Assembly: GCA_031119595.1 (NCBI GenBank)
Contig: JAVHXX010000060.1
Coordinates: 1 to 13,344, forward strand
Source of the DNA: Patulibacter sp.
Lineage (GTDB): Bacteria; Actinomycetota; Thermoleophilia; Solirubrobacterales; Solirubrobacteraceae
Direction of reading: 5' to 3'
Length of the DNA: 13,344 nucleotides
This document shows, piece after piece, positions 1-5,659 of this stretch. How positions within the stretch are numbered: position 1 is the stretch's first letter; each line of letters begins with the position of its first letter. The notes beneath the pieces were generated by a model, which ran no database searches, was not told the DNA's origin, and saw only the letters and a list, made by a program, of their open reading frames with translations. A program made the translations under genes and the position numbers.

Positions 1-218
1 TCGGTGGGGTGCTCATGGTCAACGTGGGCTGGCCCCGCGCGGAGATCTACGACCCGGCCGGCGGCCACTGGCTGCTGCAGTACTCGGCTCCGATCTTCGT
101 CGTCGCCGCGCTCATGCTGGGCGGGATCGCCTATCTCGTGATGCGCAACCAGCAGGCGACCGGCGCCGGTGTGATCAAGGCCGACGAGGTCGCCACGCCG
201 GTGACCACCGCGGCCTGA
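1..218 (+). CDS. Amino-acid permease (APC superfamily), C-terminal fragment
   Basis: Only the last 71 codons are present; the reading frame is open to the left edge, so the true start lies outside the window. The fragment reads through a VNVGWPRAEIYDP stretch and then one clear hydrophobic segment (about residues 26-46 of the fragment, QYSAPIFVVAALMLGGIAYLV), followed by a short polar cytoplasmic tail ending in TGA at 216-218. The W-P-R-A-E-x-Y motif before a final membrane helix is, from memory, typical of the end of APC-type amino-acid permeases, which import amino acids by proton symport or exchange across the cytoplasmic membrane. Substrate cannot be read from this piece. Other multi-spanning transporters are possible, so the family call is moderate. 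A large hairpin begins 8 nt after the stop. Confidence 0.6.
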   Translation, partial: GGVLMVNVGWPRAEIYDPAGGHWLLQYSAPIFVVAALMLGGIAYLVMRNQQATGAGVIKADEVATPVTTAA

Positions 219-225
219 TCGATCG

Positions 226-271
226 CGCACCGCTTCGACCGGTTGGGACAGGCCGGTCGAAGCAGGGTGCG
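226..271 (+). terminator. Hairpin terminator after the permease gene
   Basis: Arms GCTTCGACCGG (232-242) and CCGGTCGAAGC (253-263) pair perfectly over 11 bp around a 10-nt loop. The stem extends by six more pairs (226-231 with 266-271) past a 2-nt bulge. It starts 8 nt after the permease stop codon. There is no T-tract, as is usual in high-GC actinobacteria, so the terminator role is inferred from position and strength. Confidence 0.7.
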
Positions 272-548
272 GATCGTGCGGGACGGTTGTCGGGCGCAGC
301 AGCGGTCCTGCCGCCACGCCCGAGTCCCCGTCTCCCCCGAGGCCCCGACGCAAGCGTCGGGGACGGGTGAGATGACGCGCCGGCCGGGGGTCATTCCGGC
401 GCCCTGGAAAGCTGATCCGCCCGGGAAGTGGCGGGTAACGGACGTTACACGCCGGAAACCGGTGCATCAAACGAAGGTCCAATGCGGCGGCCGGACCCGG
501 TCGGTCCGGCAGGGCTGGGCAGACGGATCGACACCCTCCACGACCATC

Positions 549-554
549 TAGGCT
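549..554 (+). promoter_or_regulatory. -10 element of the Nei gene (leaderless)
   Basis: TAGGCT matches TANNNT and ends 6 nt before the GTG start at 561. No Shine-Dalgarno sequence is present, so transcription probably starts at or next to the GTG. A weak -35 candidate TCGACA lies at 528-533 with a 15-bp spacer. The hexamer supports the 561 start. Confidence 0.6.
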
Positions 555-560
555 GCGGCT

Positions 561-1385
561 GTGCCCGAGGGTCACACCATCCACGCGGCGGCCCTCGACC
601 AGATGCGGGATCTCGGCGGCGAAGCCCTGCAGATCTCGTCGCCGCAGGGACGCGCCGCCGATGTCGCCGAGCACCTCGACGGCCGCGTGCTGCGGCGGAT
701 CGACGCCTACGGCAAGCACCTCCTCTATCGGTTCGCGCCGGCCGGCCAAGCACGCGTGCGCCGTGCAGATCTGCTCACGCTCCACATCCATCTCGGCCTG
801 TTCGGGAAGTTCTTCCGGCACGCCAGCCCCGCTGCTCCACCGACGGGGCAGAAGCGCCTGCGCATGGTCGGTGAACGGTTCACGGTCGACGTAAGCGGGG
901 TGACCGTCTGCGATCTCCTGCCGCCGCCGGTCGAGGAGAAGCTGCTCGCGCGACTCGGACCGGATCCGCTGCGATCCGACGCCGACCCGCAGGCCTTCGT
1001 CGCCGCGCTCGCCCGACGGCGCATCTCGATCGCGGAGGCGCTCATGGACCAGCAGGTCATCGCGGGCGTCGGCAACGTGTACCGGGCCGAGGCGCTCCAC
1101 GCGGAGCGCCTCGAACCGCACGTCCCGTCGAACGAACTCGGAGACGAGCGCGCGCTCGCCCTCTGGAACCGCGTCGCGGAGCAGCTGCGCCAAGGACTGA
1201 AGGACCGCACGATCGTCACGCTCCCGGATGCCCCGCGAACCAGCACGGCGCGCCGCAAGATCCCTCGCCGAGAGGCGAAGTGCGTGTACAAGCGCGACCG
1301 CTGCTACACGTGCGGCGGGCCCGTGTTCCAGGAGCCGCTGGCGGGCCGCACGCTGTGGTGGTGTCCGCACGATCAGGTGCGCTAG
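561..1385 (+). CDS. Fpg/Nei-family DNA glycosylase/AP lyase (Nei-like)
   Basis: 274-aa base-excision-repair enzyme that removes oxidised bases and cleaves the resulting abasic site by beta/delta-elimination. The N-terminus MPEGHTIH carries the catalytic Pro2 (Schiff-base nucleophile) and Glu3; the GKHL motif gives Lys52. The helix-two-turn-helix spans about residues 157-179 (IAEALMDQQVIAGVGNVYRA). A C-terminal zinc-finger-like hairpin follows: Cys248, Cys251 and Cys268 are present, but where the family normally has the fourth Cys the sequence reads CPHDQ (His270, Asp271). MPEGHT rather than MPELPE points to the Nei/endonuclease VIII side of the family. Pro2 must be exposed after Met removal, which fixes the GTG start at 561. 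Length is normal. The gene stands alone, followed by a strong hairpin. The family call is secure; substrate preference is not. Confidence 0.93.
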   Translation: MPEGHTIHAAALDQMRDLGGEALQISSPQGRAADVAEHLDGRVLRRIDAYGKHLLYRFAPAGQARVRRADLLTLHIHLGLFGKFFRHASPAAPPTGQKRLRMVGERFTVDVSGVTVCDLLPPPVEEKLLARLGPDPLRSDADPQAFVAALARRRISIAEALMDQQVIAGVGNVYRAEALHAERLEPHVPSNELGDERALALWNRVAEQLRQGLKDRTIVTLPDAPRTSTARRKIPRREAKCVYKRDRCYTCGGPVFQEPLAGRTLWWCPHDQVR

Positions 1386-1403
1386 GCACCCTGCCCTGAC
1401 CGA

Positions 1404-1438
1404 GCGGACGCCGCGCCGCTGGACGCGGGTCCGTCCGC
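1404..1438 (+). terminator. Hairpin terminator after the Nei gene
   Basis: GCGGACG (1404-1410) pairs with CGTCCGC (1432-1438). The stem continues inward with CCGCG (1411-1415) / CGCGG (1424-1428) past a 3-nt bulge and closes on an 8-nt loop, giving 12 bp of GC-rich stem starting 18 nt after the stop. No U-tract is present. Confidence 0.65.
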
Positions 1439-1461
1439 CGCAGAACGGTCTATGGCGCAGG

Positions 1462-1481
1462 CCTTTCGAAAGGACTACGGT
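1462..1481 (+). promoter_or_regulatory. Promoter with 12-bp palindrome upstream of the 1489 gene
   Basis: CCTTTCGAAAGG (1462-1473) is a perfect 12-bp palindrome ending 2 nt before TACGGT (1476-1481), a -10-type hexamer lying 7 nt upstream of the ATG at 1489. No clear -35 is visible. A dimeric regulator could bind the palindrome; that is inference from symmetry and position. Confidence 0.5.
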
Positions 1482-1488
1482 CCGATGT

Positions 1489-1974
1489 ATGTCCACCTCA
1501 GATCCGGATCCTGCCCGCGCTCCGAGGGCACCGCGACCGTCCGACGCCAACCTGCCGCCGACCCGCCGCTTCGCCCGCGGCGGAGGCTCGGTCGACGGCT
1601 ACGACACGACCTCGCCCGTGGCGGCGGCCAATGCGCCCGCGCCCGCGCCGGTCGAGGGTGACGTGTGGAGTCACGAGGTCGGGAAGCGCCGCTTCGAGCC
1701 GTCCCCGCCGACCTCCGGCTACGCGCCCGATGCCAGCATCCTCGATCCCGCGAAGCCGGGTCCGTCGCGCGTCGGTCCGTCGATCGCGACCAAGGCCTTC
1801 GAGCAGGTCGTGCCGCCGCCGTCCGTGGTGGACGCCTCCATCTCGCCGAGCGCCTTCGTGACGGATGCCCTCGCCGACATGGCCGCCGAAGACGGCACCC
1901 ACGCGGCACCTCCGCCGCGGCGGTCGCCCGGCGCCCCGTCGGTGCCGCCGCCGGGCTTCGGCAACCACGCCTAG
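1489..1974 (+). CDS. Small Pro/Ala-rich, probably disordered protein of unknown function
   Basis: 161-aa protein I do not recognise. It begins MSTSDPDPARAPRAPRP and is rich in Pro, Ala, Ser and charged residues, with several Pro runs, no signal peptide and no membrane segment. It is probably mostly unstructured; short less-biased patches are around residues 60-75 (VWSHEVGKRRFEP) and 110-140 (KAFEQVV...FVTDALADMAAED). Support for it being real: third codon positions are strongly G/C, the TACGGT hexamer lies 7 nt upstream as for neighbouring genes, and the stop sits just 8 bp from the end of the convergent DUF429 gene. Upstream in-frame starts exist (back to 1228, inside the Nei gene) but would overlap it. 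Function is unknown. Confidence 0.65.
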   Translation: MSTSDPDPARAPRAPRPSDANLPPTRRFARGGGSVDGYDTTSPVAAANAPAPAPVEGDVWSHEVGKRRFEPSPPTSGYAPDASILDPAKPGPSRVGPSIATKAFEQVVPPPSVVDASISPSAFVTDALADMAAEDGTHAAPPPRRSPGAPSVPPPGFGNHA

Positions 1975-1982
1975 GCCGCCGG

Positions 1983-3188
1983 TCACCCGCGCGCCTCCCG
2001 CCGGAGGACGTCGGGCCGGACCTGCCAGCGCGGAACGACCACGAGTTCGTCGTCGAAATCGTCCGCGCTGTCGGCGGCCTCCTCCACGAAGTCACCCTCG
2101 CCGACGAATCGCAGCACCGGGCCGTACTCGTCCGGATCGGCCGCGTTCGTCTGGCCGTCGCCGTTGCTCCAACGCCCGAACGGGTCGAACGCCTCGCGCG
2201 GGCTGGGGATCGGAGCCCAGCTGGCCGAGCCGGGCACCAGTCCGAGCGCCGCGGCGAGGTCCGAGCGGCGCGGAAGGTGGATCCAGCCCTCGGAGTCGGC
2301 GGTGCGCTGGGCTTCGTCGAGCACCTCGCGGGCGAGATCGAGCCGTGCGGTCGTCTGCTCGATGGTCTCGCCCCGCGGGCCGGCGCTCGCCTTCGGGACG
2401 ATGTCCTGCAGATCGACCCCGCCCGACGCCTGCACCGTCTGCCGCAGCGCGACGGCACGCGCCACGAGCGCGCACACGAACGCATCCATCGCGTCGGCCG
2501 AGTCGAGCATCGCCTGGCCGTGGTCGGGCGTGACCTCCAGTCCGCAGGCGATCAGCCCGATGAGCAGCCCCTCGCGCGGATTCCCGTAGCGCGAGGTCGA
2601 CCGGTACCCGGACGTGTCGAACCGTTCGCCGCCGAGGTGGGTCCACAGGCGCAGCGCGGCCGTCGGGTGGACCTCGGCGATGCCGTCGGCGGCGGACGAC
2701 CGGGCGAAGGCGCCGCGATCGAGCTTCGCCGCGGTGCGCGAGAGGACCTCGGCGAGCACCATCGCGGTGGACCCCATCCGGTCGGTGCTGACGCTCATCG
2801 GGGTGATGCCCGTGAGCGCGTGCACGAACCGGTCCGTGGCGCGCAGCCGCAGATCGGCGCGCTTGCGGAACCCCTGGAGGTCGCCGTCGTCCCAGTCGGC
2901 GACCGCCTCGACGAAGGCGCTCGGCCACCCGAGCGGCGCGTCGATCCCCACGATCCGCTCGGCACTCGGACCGAAGCGGCTGATCTGCTCGACGAGGCCG
3001 GCGATGAGGCTCGCCTCGGTCCGGATCGGTGGGCGCTCCGTGCCGGGGGGAGGCGTGTCCGCGAGCGGGTCCGGGAGGGCCGAGAGCTGGACGAGCGACG
3101 CGACGCGCGGAGGCGCTTCGCTCCAGTCGATCTGGCAGGCCCAGACCTTCCGGGGATCGGTGGACAGGTCGATGCCGAGGGTGTGCAT
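1983..3188 (-). CDS. DUF429 family protein (RNase H-like fold, predicted nuclease)
   Basis: 401-aa protein starting MHTLGIDLSTDPRKVW. Family landmarks in order: GIDLST near the N-terminus (Asp7), GIDAPLGWP (Asp83), the RATDRFVHALTG segment (116-127), AEVHPTAALRLW (171-182, with Glu172), DAMDAFVCALVARA (232-245, with Asp232 and Asp235), and EGWIHLP (about 300-306). Spaced acidic residues after beta strands fit the RNase H-like fold predicted for DUF429; no activity has been shown to my knowledge. After residue 306 an extension of about 95 aa follows that includes an acidic stretch (365-381). The start is chosen because GIDLST begins at residue 5 and a CAGGCT hexamer ends 6 nt upstream. It is convergent with the 1489 gene and divergent from the crotonase. 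Confidence 0.85.
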   Translation of the reverse strand: MHTLGIDLSTDPRKVWACQIDWSEAPPRVASLVQLSALPDPLADTPPPGTERPPIRTEASLIAGLVEQISRFGPSAERIVGIDAPLGWPSAFVEAVADWDDGDLQGFRKRADLRLRATDRFVHALTGITPMSVSTDRMGSTAMVLAEVLSRTAAKLDRGAFARSSAADGIAEVHPTAALRLWTHLGGERFDTSGYRSTSRYGNPREGLLIGLIACGLEVTPDHGQAMLDSADAMDAFVCALVARAVALRQTVQASGGVDLQDIVPKASAGPRGETIEQTTARLDLAREVLDEAQRTADSEGWIHLPRRSDLAAALGLVPGSASWAPIPSPREAFDPFGRWSNGDGQTNAADPDEYGPVLRFVGEGDFVEEAADSADDFDDELVVVPRWQVRPDVLRREARG

Positions 3189-3194
3189 GGGGCA

Positions 3195-3200
3195 AGCCTG
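3195..3200 (-). promoter_or_regulatory. Possible -10 element of the DUF429 gene
   Basis: On the minus strand CAGGCT ends 6 nt before the ATG at 3188. It deviates from TANNNT at the first base but has the same distance to the start as the other leaderless-type genes in the window. No Shine-Dalgarno sequence is present. Confidence 0.35.
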
Positions 3201-3298
3201 GACGGCGAACCGTCGCAGTGGCGGCGCACTTCGTTCCAACTCTGCGGAGGGTTCGCACCAACATTGCGCATCGACCCCAGGCGGTCGGCGACCGGGCG

Positions 3299-3304
3299 TA
3301 CCAT
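3299..3304 (+). promoter_or_regulatory. -10 element of the crotonase gene (leaderless)
   Basis: TACCAT ends 7 nt before the ATG at 3312, and no Shine-Dalgarno sequence is seen. This places a divergent promoter pair within the 123-bp gap to DUF429. No convincing -35 was found at normal spacing. Confidence 0.55.
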
Positions 3305-3311
3305 CGACGTC

Positions 3312-4094
3312 ATGAGCGAGCAGCGCGTGCGTATCGATCGTGAAGCCGACGGGCGGGTGGCCGTGGTCGTCCTCACCCGGCCCGAGAAGCACAACGCCCT
3401 CGACCGGCCGATGTTCGACGCGATCGACGGGGCCACGCGCGAGATCCGCACGCTCGCGGAGGCGGGCGAGATCAGCGCGGTCGTCCTTCGAGGCGAGGGC
3501 AAGAGTTTCTGTTCCGGACTCGACATCGCCGCGATCGTCGGGGACGGCGCCGACTTCGCCGGCTCGGCCGGAGCGCTGCTCCAGAAGGACGCCGGCGACA
3601 TCGCGAACCTCGTGCAGCGCGTCGGGTACCACTGGAAGGCGGTGCCGGTGCCCGTGATCGCGGCGCTCCACGGCAACGTGCTCGGCGGTGGGCTGCAGAT
3701 CGCGCTCGGGGCCGACATCCGCATCGCCGCCCCGGACGCCAAGCTCTCGATCGCCGAGGTGCGCTGGGGACTCATCCCGGACATGGGCCTCACCACGGCG
3801 TTGCCGAAGCTGATCGGCATCGACCACGCGAAGGAGCTCACGTTCACCGGGCGCAACGTGAGCGGCGAAGACGCCGCGCGCATCGGGCTCGTCACGCGGA
3901 CGGCGGAGGATCCGGCGGCCGAGGCGCTCGCCCTCGCGACCGAGATCGCCGGGAAGTCGCCGCTCGCGATCGTCCGGGCGAAGGCGCTGTTCGACACCGT
4001 CTGGGAGGCCTCCGACGAGCAGCGCCTCGCCACCGAAGAGCGGCTCCAGCGGGAGATCCTCGACGCCATCGCGGCCGCCGCGGCGGCCGGCTGA
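3312..4094 (+). CDS. Enoyl-CoA hydratase/isomerase (crotonase) family protein
   Basis: 260-aa cytoplasmic acyl-CoA enzyme. Crotonase signatures: LTRPEKHNAL (21-30), the first oxyanion-hole segment KSFCSGLDIAAI (64-75) and the second, HGNVLGGGLQIALGADIRIA (120-139). These are followed by LSIAEVRWGLIPDMG (145-159) and KELTFTGR (174-181). Glu149 matches the second catalytic Glu of enoyl-CoA hydratase. The first catalytic Glu position (after GGG) is Gln129, while Asp157 falls where dienoyl-CoA isomerases have an acid. GGGLQIALGAD with WGLIPDM closely resembles, from memory, the bacterial subfamily catalogued as PRK07509 (enoyl-CoA hydratase; provisional). The reaction could therefore be hydration or double-bond isomerisation of an unsaturated acyl-CoA; substrate is unknown. 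The ATG at 3312 is supported by TACCAT 7 nt upstream. No fatty-acid genes are adjacent. Confidence 0.9.
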   Translation: MSEQRVRIDREADGRVAVVVLTRPEKHNALDRPMFDAIDGATREIRTLAEAGEISAVVLRGEGKSFCSGLDIAAIVGDGADFAGSAGALLQKDAGDIANLVQRVGYHWKAVPVPVIAALHGNVLGGGLQIALGADIRIAAPDAKLSIAEVRWGLIPDMGLTTALPKLIGIDHAKELTFTGRNVSGEDAARIGLVTRTAEDPAAEALALATEIAGKSPLAIVRAKALFDTVWEASDEQRLATEERLQREILDAIAAAAAAG

Positions 4095-4126
4095 GCGGCT
4101 TTTCCCTGCTCGTCGCCGTGCTCCGG

Positions 4127-4345
4127 CCCGTTGGACAACCCGGGCGGCGCACATCTTGGCCAACGGGACAACCGGGCGGAACCACCTGCGAGAGATACTT
4201 CCTCTCGAGCGACTGAGAGCCCCGGACCGTATGCCGAGCAGGCGCGGTTCGGGGTCGCTCCACCTCCGAACGGTGCATCACTGGTGCGTGATGTGTGAGG
4301 CGGGTGAACGAGGGTGAGCAGGCCTTCGTTCTCCCGCCTCACGTT
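4127..4345 (+). ncRNA. Candidate structured RNA or terminator cluster (five hairpins)
   Basis: Successive stems: CCCGTTGG (4127-4134) / CCAACGGG (4160-4167); CGAGAG (4189-4194) / CTCTCG (4202-4207); CCCCGGACC (4220-4228) / GGTTCGGGG (4246-4254) with an inner GCC/GGC; CATCAC (4276-4281) / GTGATG (4288-4293); and the 17-bp stem 4295-4311/4326-4342. Several irregular positions are G-U wobbles only if the plus strand is transcribed (4225-4249, 4312-4325, 4294-4343), which favours a plus-strand RNA. CTCTC (4202-4206) can alternatively pair with GAGAG (4215-4219), giving mutually exclusive folds. It could be the crotonase 3' end, an independent small RNA, or an SDR leader from an upstream promoter. 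I match it to no known RNA family. Confidence 0.35.
4295..4342 (+). terminator. Long 17-bp hairpin upstream of the SDR gene
   Basis: GTGAGGCGGGTGAACGA (4295-4311) and TCGTTCTCCCGCCTCAC (4326-4342) are inverted repeats with a single T-T mismatch. The stem continues into the 14-nt loop with GC and wobble pairs on the plus strand. GTTCTTTCC follows, a modest pyrimidine run. This is one of the two strongest stems in the window; a factor-independent terminator is the simplest reading. Confidence 0.5.
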
Positions 4346-4494
4346 CTTTCCGCGTTCATTTGGGACACGCGGCAAGGGCGTTCGGCGCGGCACTTCGGTC
4401 CACCCGACGGAATGCCGCGCCGAGCGTCCGGATCTTCCTGCGTGGTTCGGTGCTTGCACCTCGGACCGCACGGCCCGCGCAGCAGGTCAGCGTC

Positions 4495-4500
4495 TACGCT
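4495..4500 (+). promoter_or_regulatory. -10 element of the SDR gene (leaderless)
   Basis: TACGCT ends 6 nt before the GTG at 4507. This choice favours GTG 4507 over an in-frame TTG at 4501, which would sit directly against the hexamer. No Shine-Dalgarno sequence is present. Confidence 0.55.
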
Positions 4501-4506
4501 TTGGGC

Positions 4507-5589
4507 GTGCTCGAACGCGCCCCCGGTCTGCTCCGACGCGCCGCGCAGGCGGCCCGTACGCGCACCGGTCAGGCCGACCCGGACGAAACGCCGCGACTCG
4601 ACGGCAAGGTCGCCGTCGTCTGCGGCGGAACCGGTGAGGTCGGCGAAGGCATCGTCGCCGGTCTCCTCATCGCCGGCGCCCGCGTGGCGGTGCCGTCGCG
4701 CTCCGGTGAACGCCTCGCCGTGCTCGCCGACCGCCTCGAAGCTGCGGGTGCCCCGACCGAACGGCTCGTGCCGCTCGTCGGTGACGTGTCCGAGATGCCC
4801 GACGGCGCCCACGACGTCGCCGAAGAGCTGTCGCGGCTGATCGGCCGCCCGGACCTCGTCGTCGTCGCGCTCGGGGGCTGGGTCCAGACCGACGCGCTCG
4901 CCGATCTCGAGATCGACACCTGGGACGCGATCATCGACGGTGCCCTGCGCGCCCACCAGCTCGCCGCCGCCGCCTTCATCCCGCTCATGCGCGGGCGCCC
5001 CGGCGCGATGTACGTGCAGATCAACGGTGCCGCGGCGCGGTATCCCGTGCCCGGGGCCGGCGCGGTCTCCGTGGCCGCGGCCGGCGAGCTCATGGCCGCA
5101 CAGGTCATGGCCGTCGAGGAATCCGGCCACGGCATCCAGGTCGAGGCGCTCGTCCTCGGCCCCGTGAAGACGCGCTCCCGGGACGACGCCGCGGCGTGGA
5201 TGATCTCCGCCCGCGCCGTCGGCGACCTCATCGCCCTGCGCGCCGCCCGCCGTGCGCAGGTGGCCGACGAGGTCCGTCGGATCGCCGAGGCCGGCGGCGC
5301 CATCGCCTCCGAACCTCCGAGCATCCGGCAGAACTCGCACGACGACGACCTCGTCGACGACGACACCCCCGGCCCGCGGTTCCACGTCCACCCGGACGCC
5401 CTCGCCCCGGGCGGCCCGGCGACGGTCCTCGAACTCCTCACCGCCGCGGACCTGCGCCCGGCGCGCGCGGCGAGCAGCGGAGCGGTCCGCAGTGCCCGCG
5501 GCGCGTCGCTCGGATGGATGCTCTGGGGGCTGCAGACGGCGTCGCTGTCGAAGCAGGTCCGCCGCGGCGAACCGCCGCACGGCGAATAG
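4507..5589 (+). CDS. SDR-fold NAD(P)-binding protein with degenerate catalytic site
   Basis: 360-aa protein with a short-chain dehydrogenase/reductase Rossmann fold after a basic N-terminal leader (1-30). Seen: LDGKVAVVCGGTGEVGEGIV (31-50), containing the glycine-rich nucleotide-binding loop; VGDVS (Asp93, where SDRs contact the adenine); and VVVALGGWVQTD (118-129) replacing the usual NNAG motif. The active-site segment reads QINGAAARYPVPGAGAVSVAAAGEL (171-195): aligned on YSASK, Tyr is Val187 and Lys is Ala191, and the catalytic Ser is Asn or Gly. A C-terminal part (about 250-360) has acidic and Pro/Ala-rich stretches outside the classical SDR core. I recall similar LGGW/INGAA SDR-like proteins in actinobacteria, so the loss is probably a family trait. 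Cofactor binding is plausible; a classical dehydrogenase reaction is not. Partner and pathway are unknown. Confidence 0.8.
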   Translation: MLERAPGLLRRAAQAARTRTGQADPDETPRLDGKVAVVCGGTGEVGEGIVAGLLIAGARVAVPSRSGERLAVLADRLEAAGAPTERLVPLVGDVSEMPDGAHDVAEELSRLIGRPDLVVVALGGWVQTDALADLEIDTWDAIIDGALRAHQLAAAAFIPLMRGRPGAMYVQINGAAARYPVPGAGAVSVAAAGELMAAQVMAVEESGHGIQVEALVLGPVKTRSRDDAAAWMISARAVGDLIALRAARRAQVADEVRRIAEAGGAIASEPPSIRQNSHDDDLVDDDTPGPRFHVHPDALAPGGPATVLELLTAADLRPARAASSGAVRSARGASLGWMLWGLQTASLSKQVRRGEPPHGE

Positions 5590-5613
5590 TCGCCCGGCCC
5601 ACGGTCGCGTGAC

Positions 5614-5631
5614 GCGCCGGAATCCGGGCGC
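5614..5631 (+). terminator. Weak hairpin after the SDR gene
   Basis: GCGCCGG (5614-5620) pairs with CCGGGCGC (5624-5631) with one bulged G and a 3-nt loop, 24 nt after the SDR stop. It is short and has no U-tract, so the call is tentative. Confidence 0.3.
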
Positions 5632-5659
5632 ACCGCGAACCGATCCACCCGCTGATCAC

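Larger units (their letters stand above)
219..560. other. 342-bp intergenic spacer with several inverted repeats
   Basis: No convincing gene is seen on either strand. Besides the hairpin at 226-271, it contains CCCCGACGC (343-351) and GCGTCGGGG (354-362), a perfect 9-bp repeat separated by only AA. An 8-bp stem TTCCGGCG (394-401) / CGCCGGAA (450-457) encloses a small CCGCC/GGCGG hairpin (417-421/430-434) directly abutting the palindromic element GTAACG-GA-CGTTAC (435-448). The nested arrangement could be a folded RNA or an operator region. In DNA this rich in GC some of these stems are expected by chance. The promoter of the downstream glycosylase lies at the right end. Confidence 0.5.
4095..4506. 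other. 412-bp intergenic region with direct and inverted repeats
   Basis: No gene is supported here on either strand; apparent reading frames are upstream extensions or shadows of neighbours. It contains a short direct repeat, GGACAACCCGGGCGG (4133-4147) and GGACAACCGGGCGG (4166-4179), a chain of hairpins between 4127 and 4345 annotated separately, and the -10 element of the downstream SDR gene. The stretch 4346-4490 shows nothing further I can name. Confidence 0.6.

Noticed and set aside
361..450. Thiamine pyrophosphate (TPP) riboswitch: words like GGTGAGAT, GCTGATCCG and GGGTAAC occur in the right order.
   Set aside because: The conserved CTGAGA and the GCGnAGGGA 3' core are missing, spacing is wrong, and the downstream gene is a DNA glycosylase with its own leaderless promoter.
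1665..3311. Plus-strand frame fused upstream of the crotonase, suggesting an 809-aa fusion protein.
   Set aside because: The upstream part is the complement of the DUF429 gene and has no domain. The crotonase has its own promoter hexamer 7 nt before ATG 3312.
4246..4275. GGTTCG resembling a tRNA T-arm within the 4095-4506 gap.
   Set aside because: No acceptor, anticodon or D-arm can be drawn around it; the GGTTCGGGG belongs to a better 9-bp hairpin.
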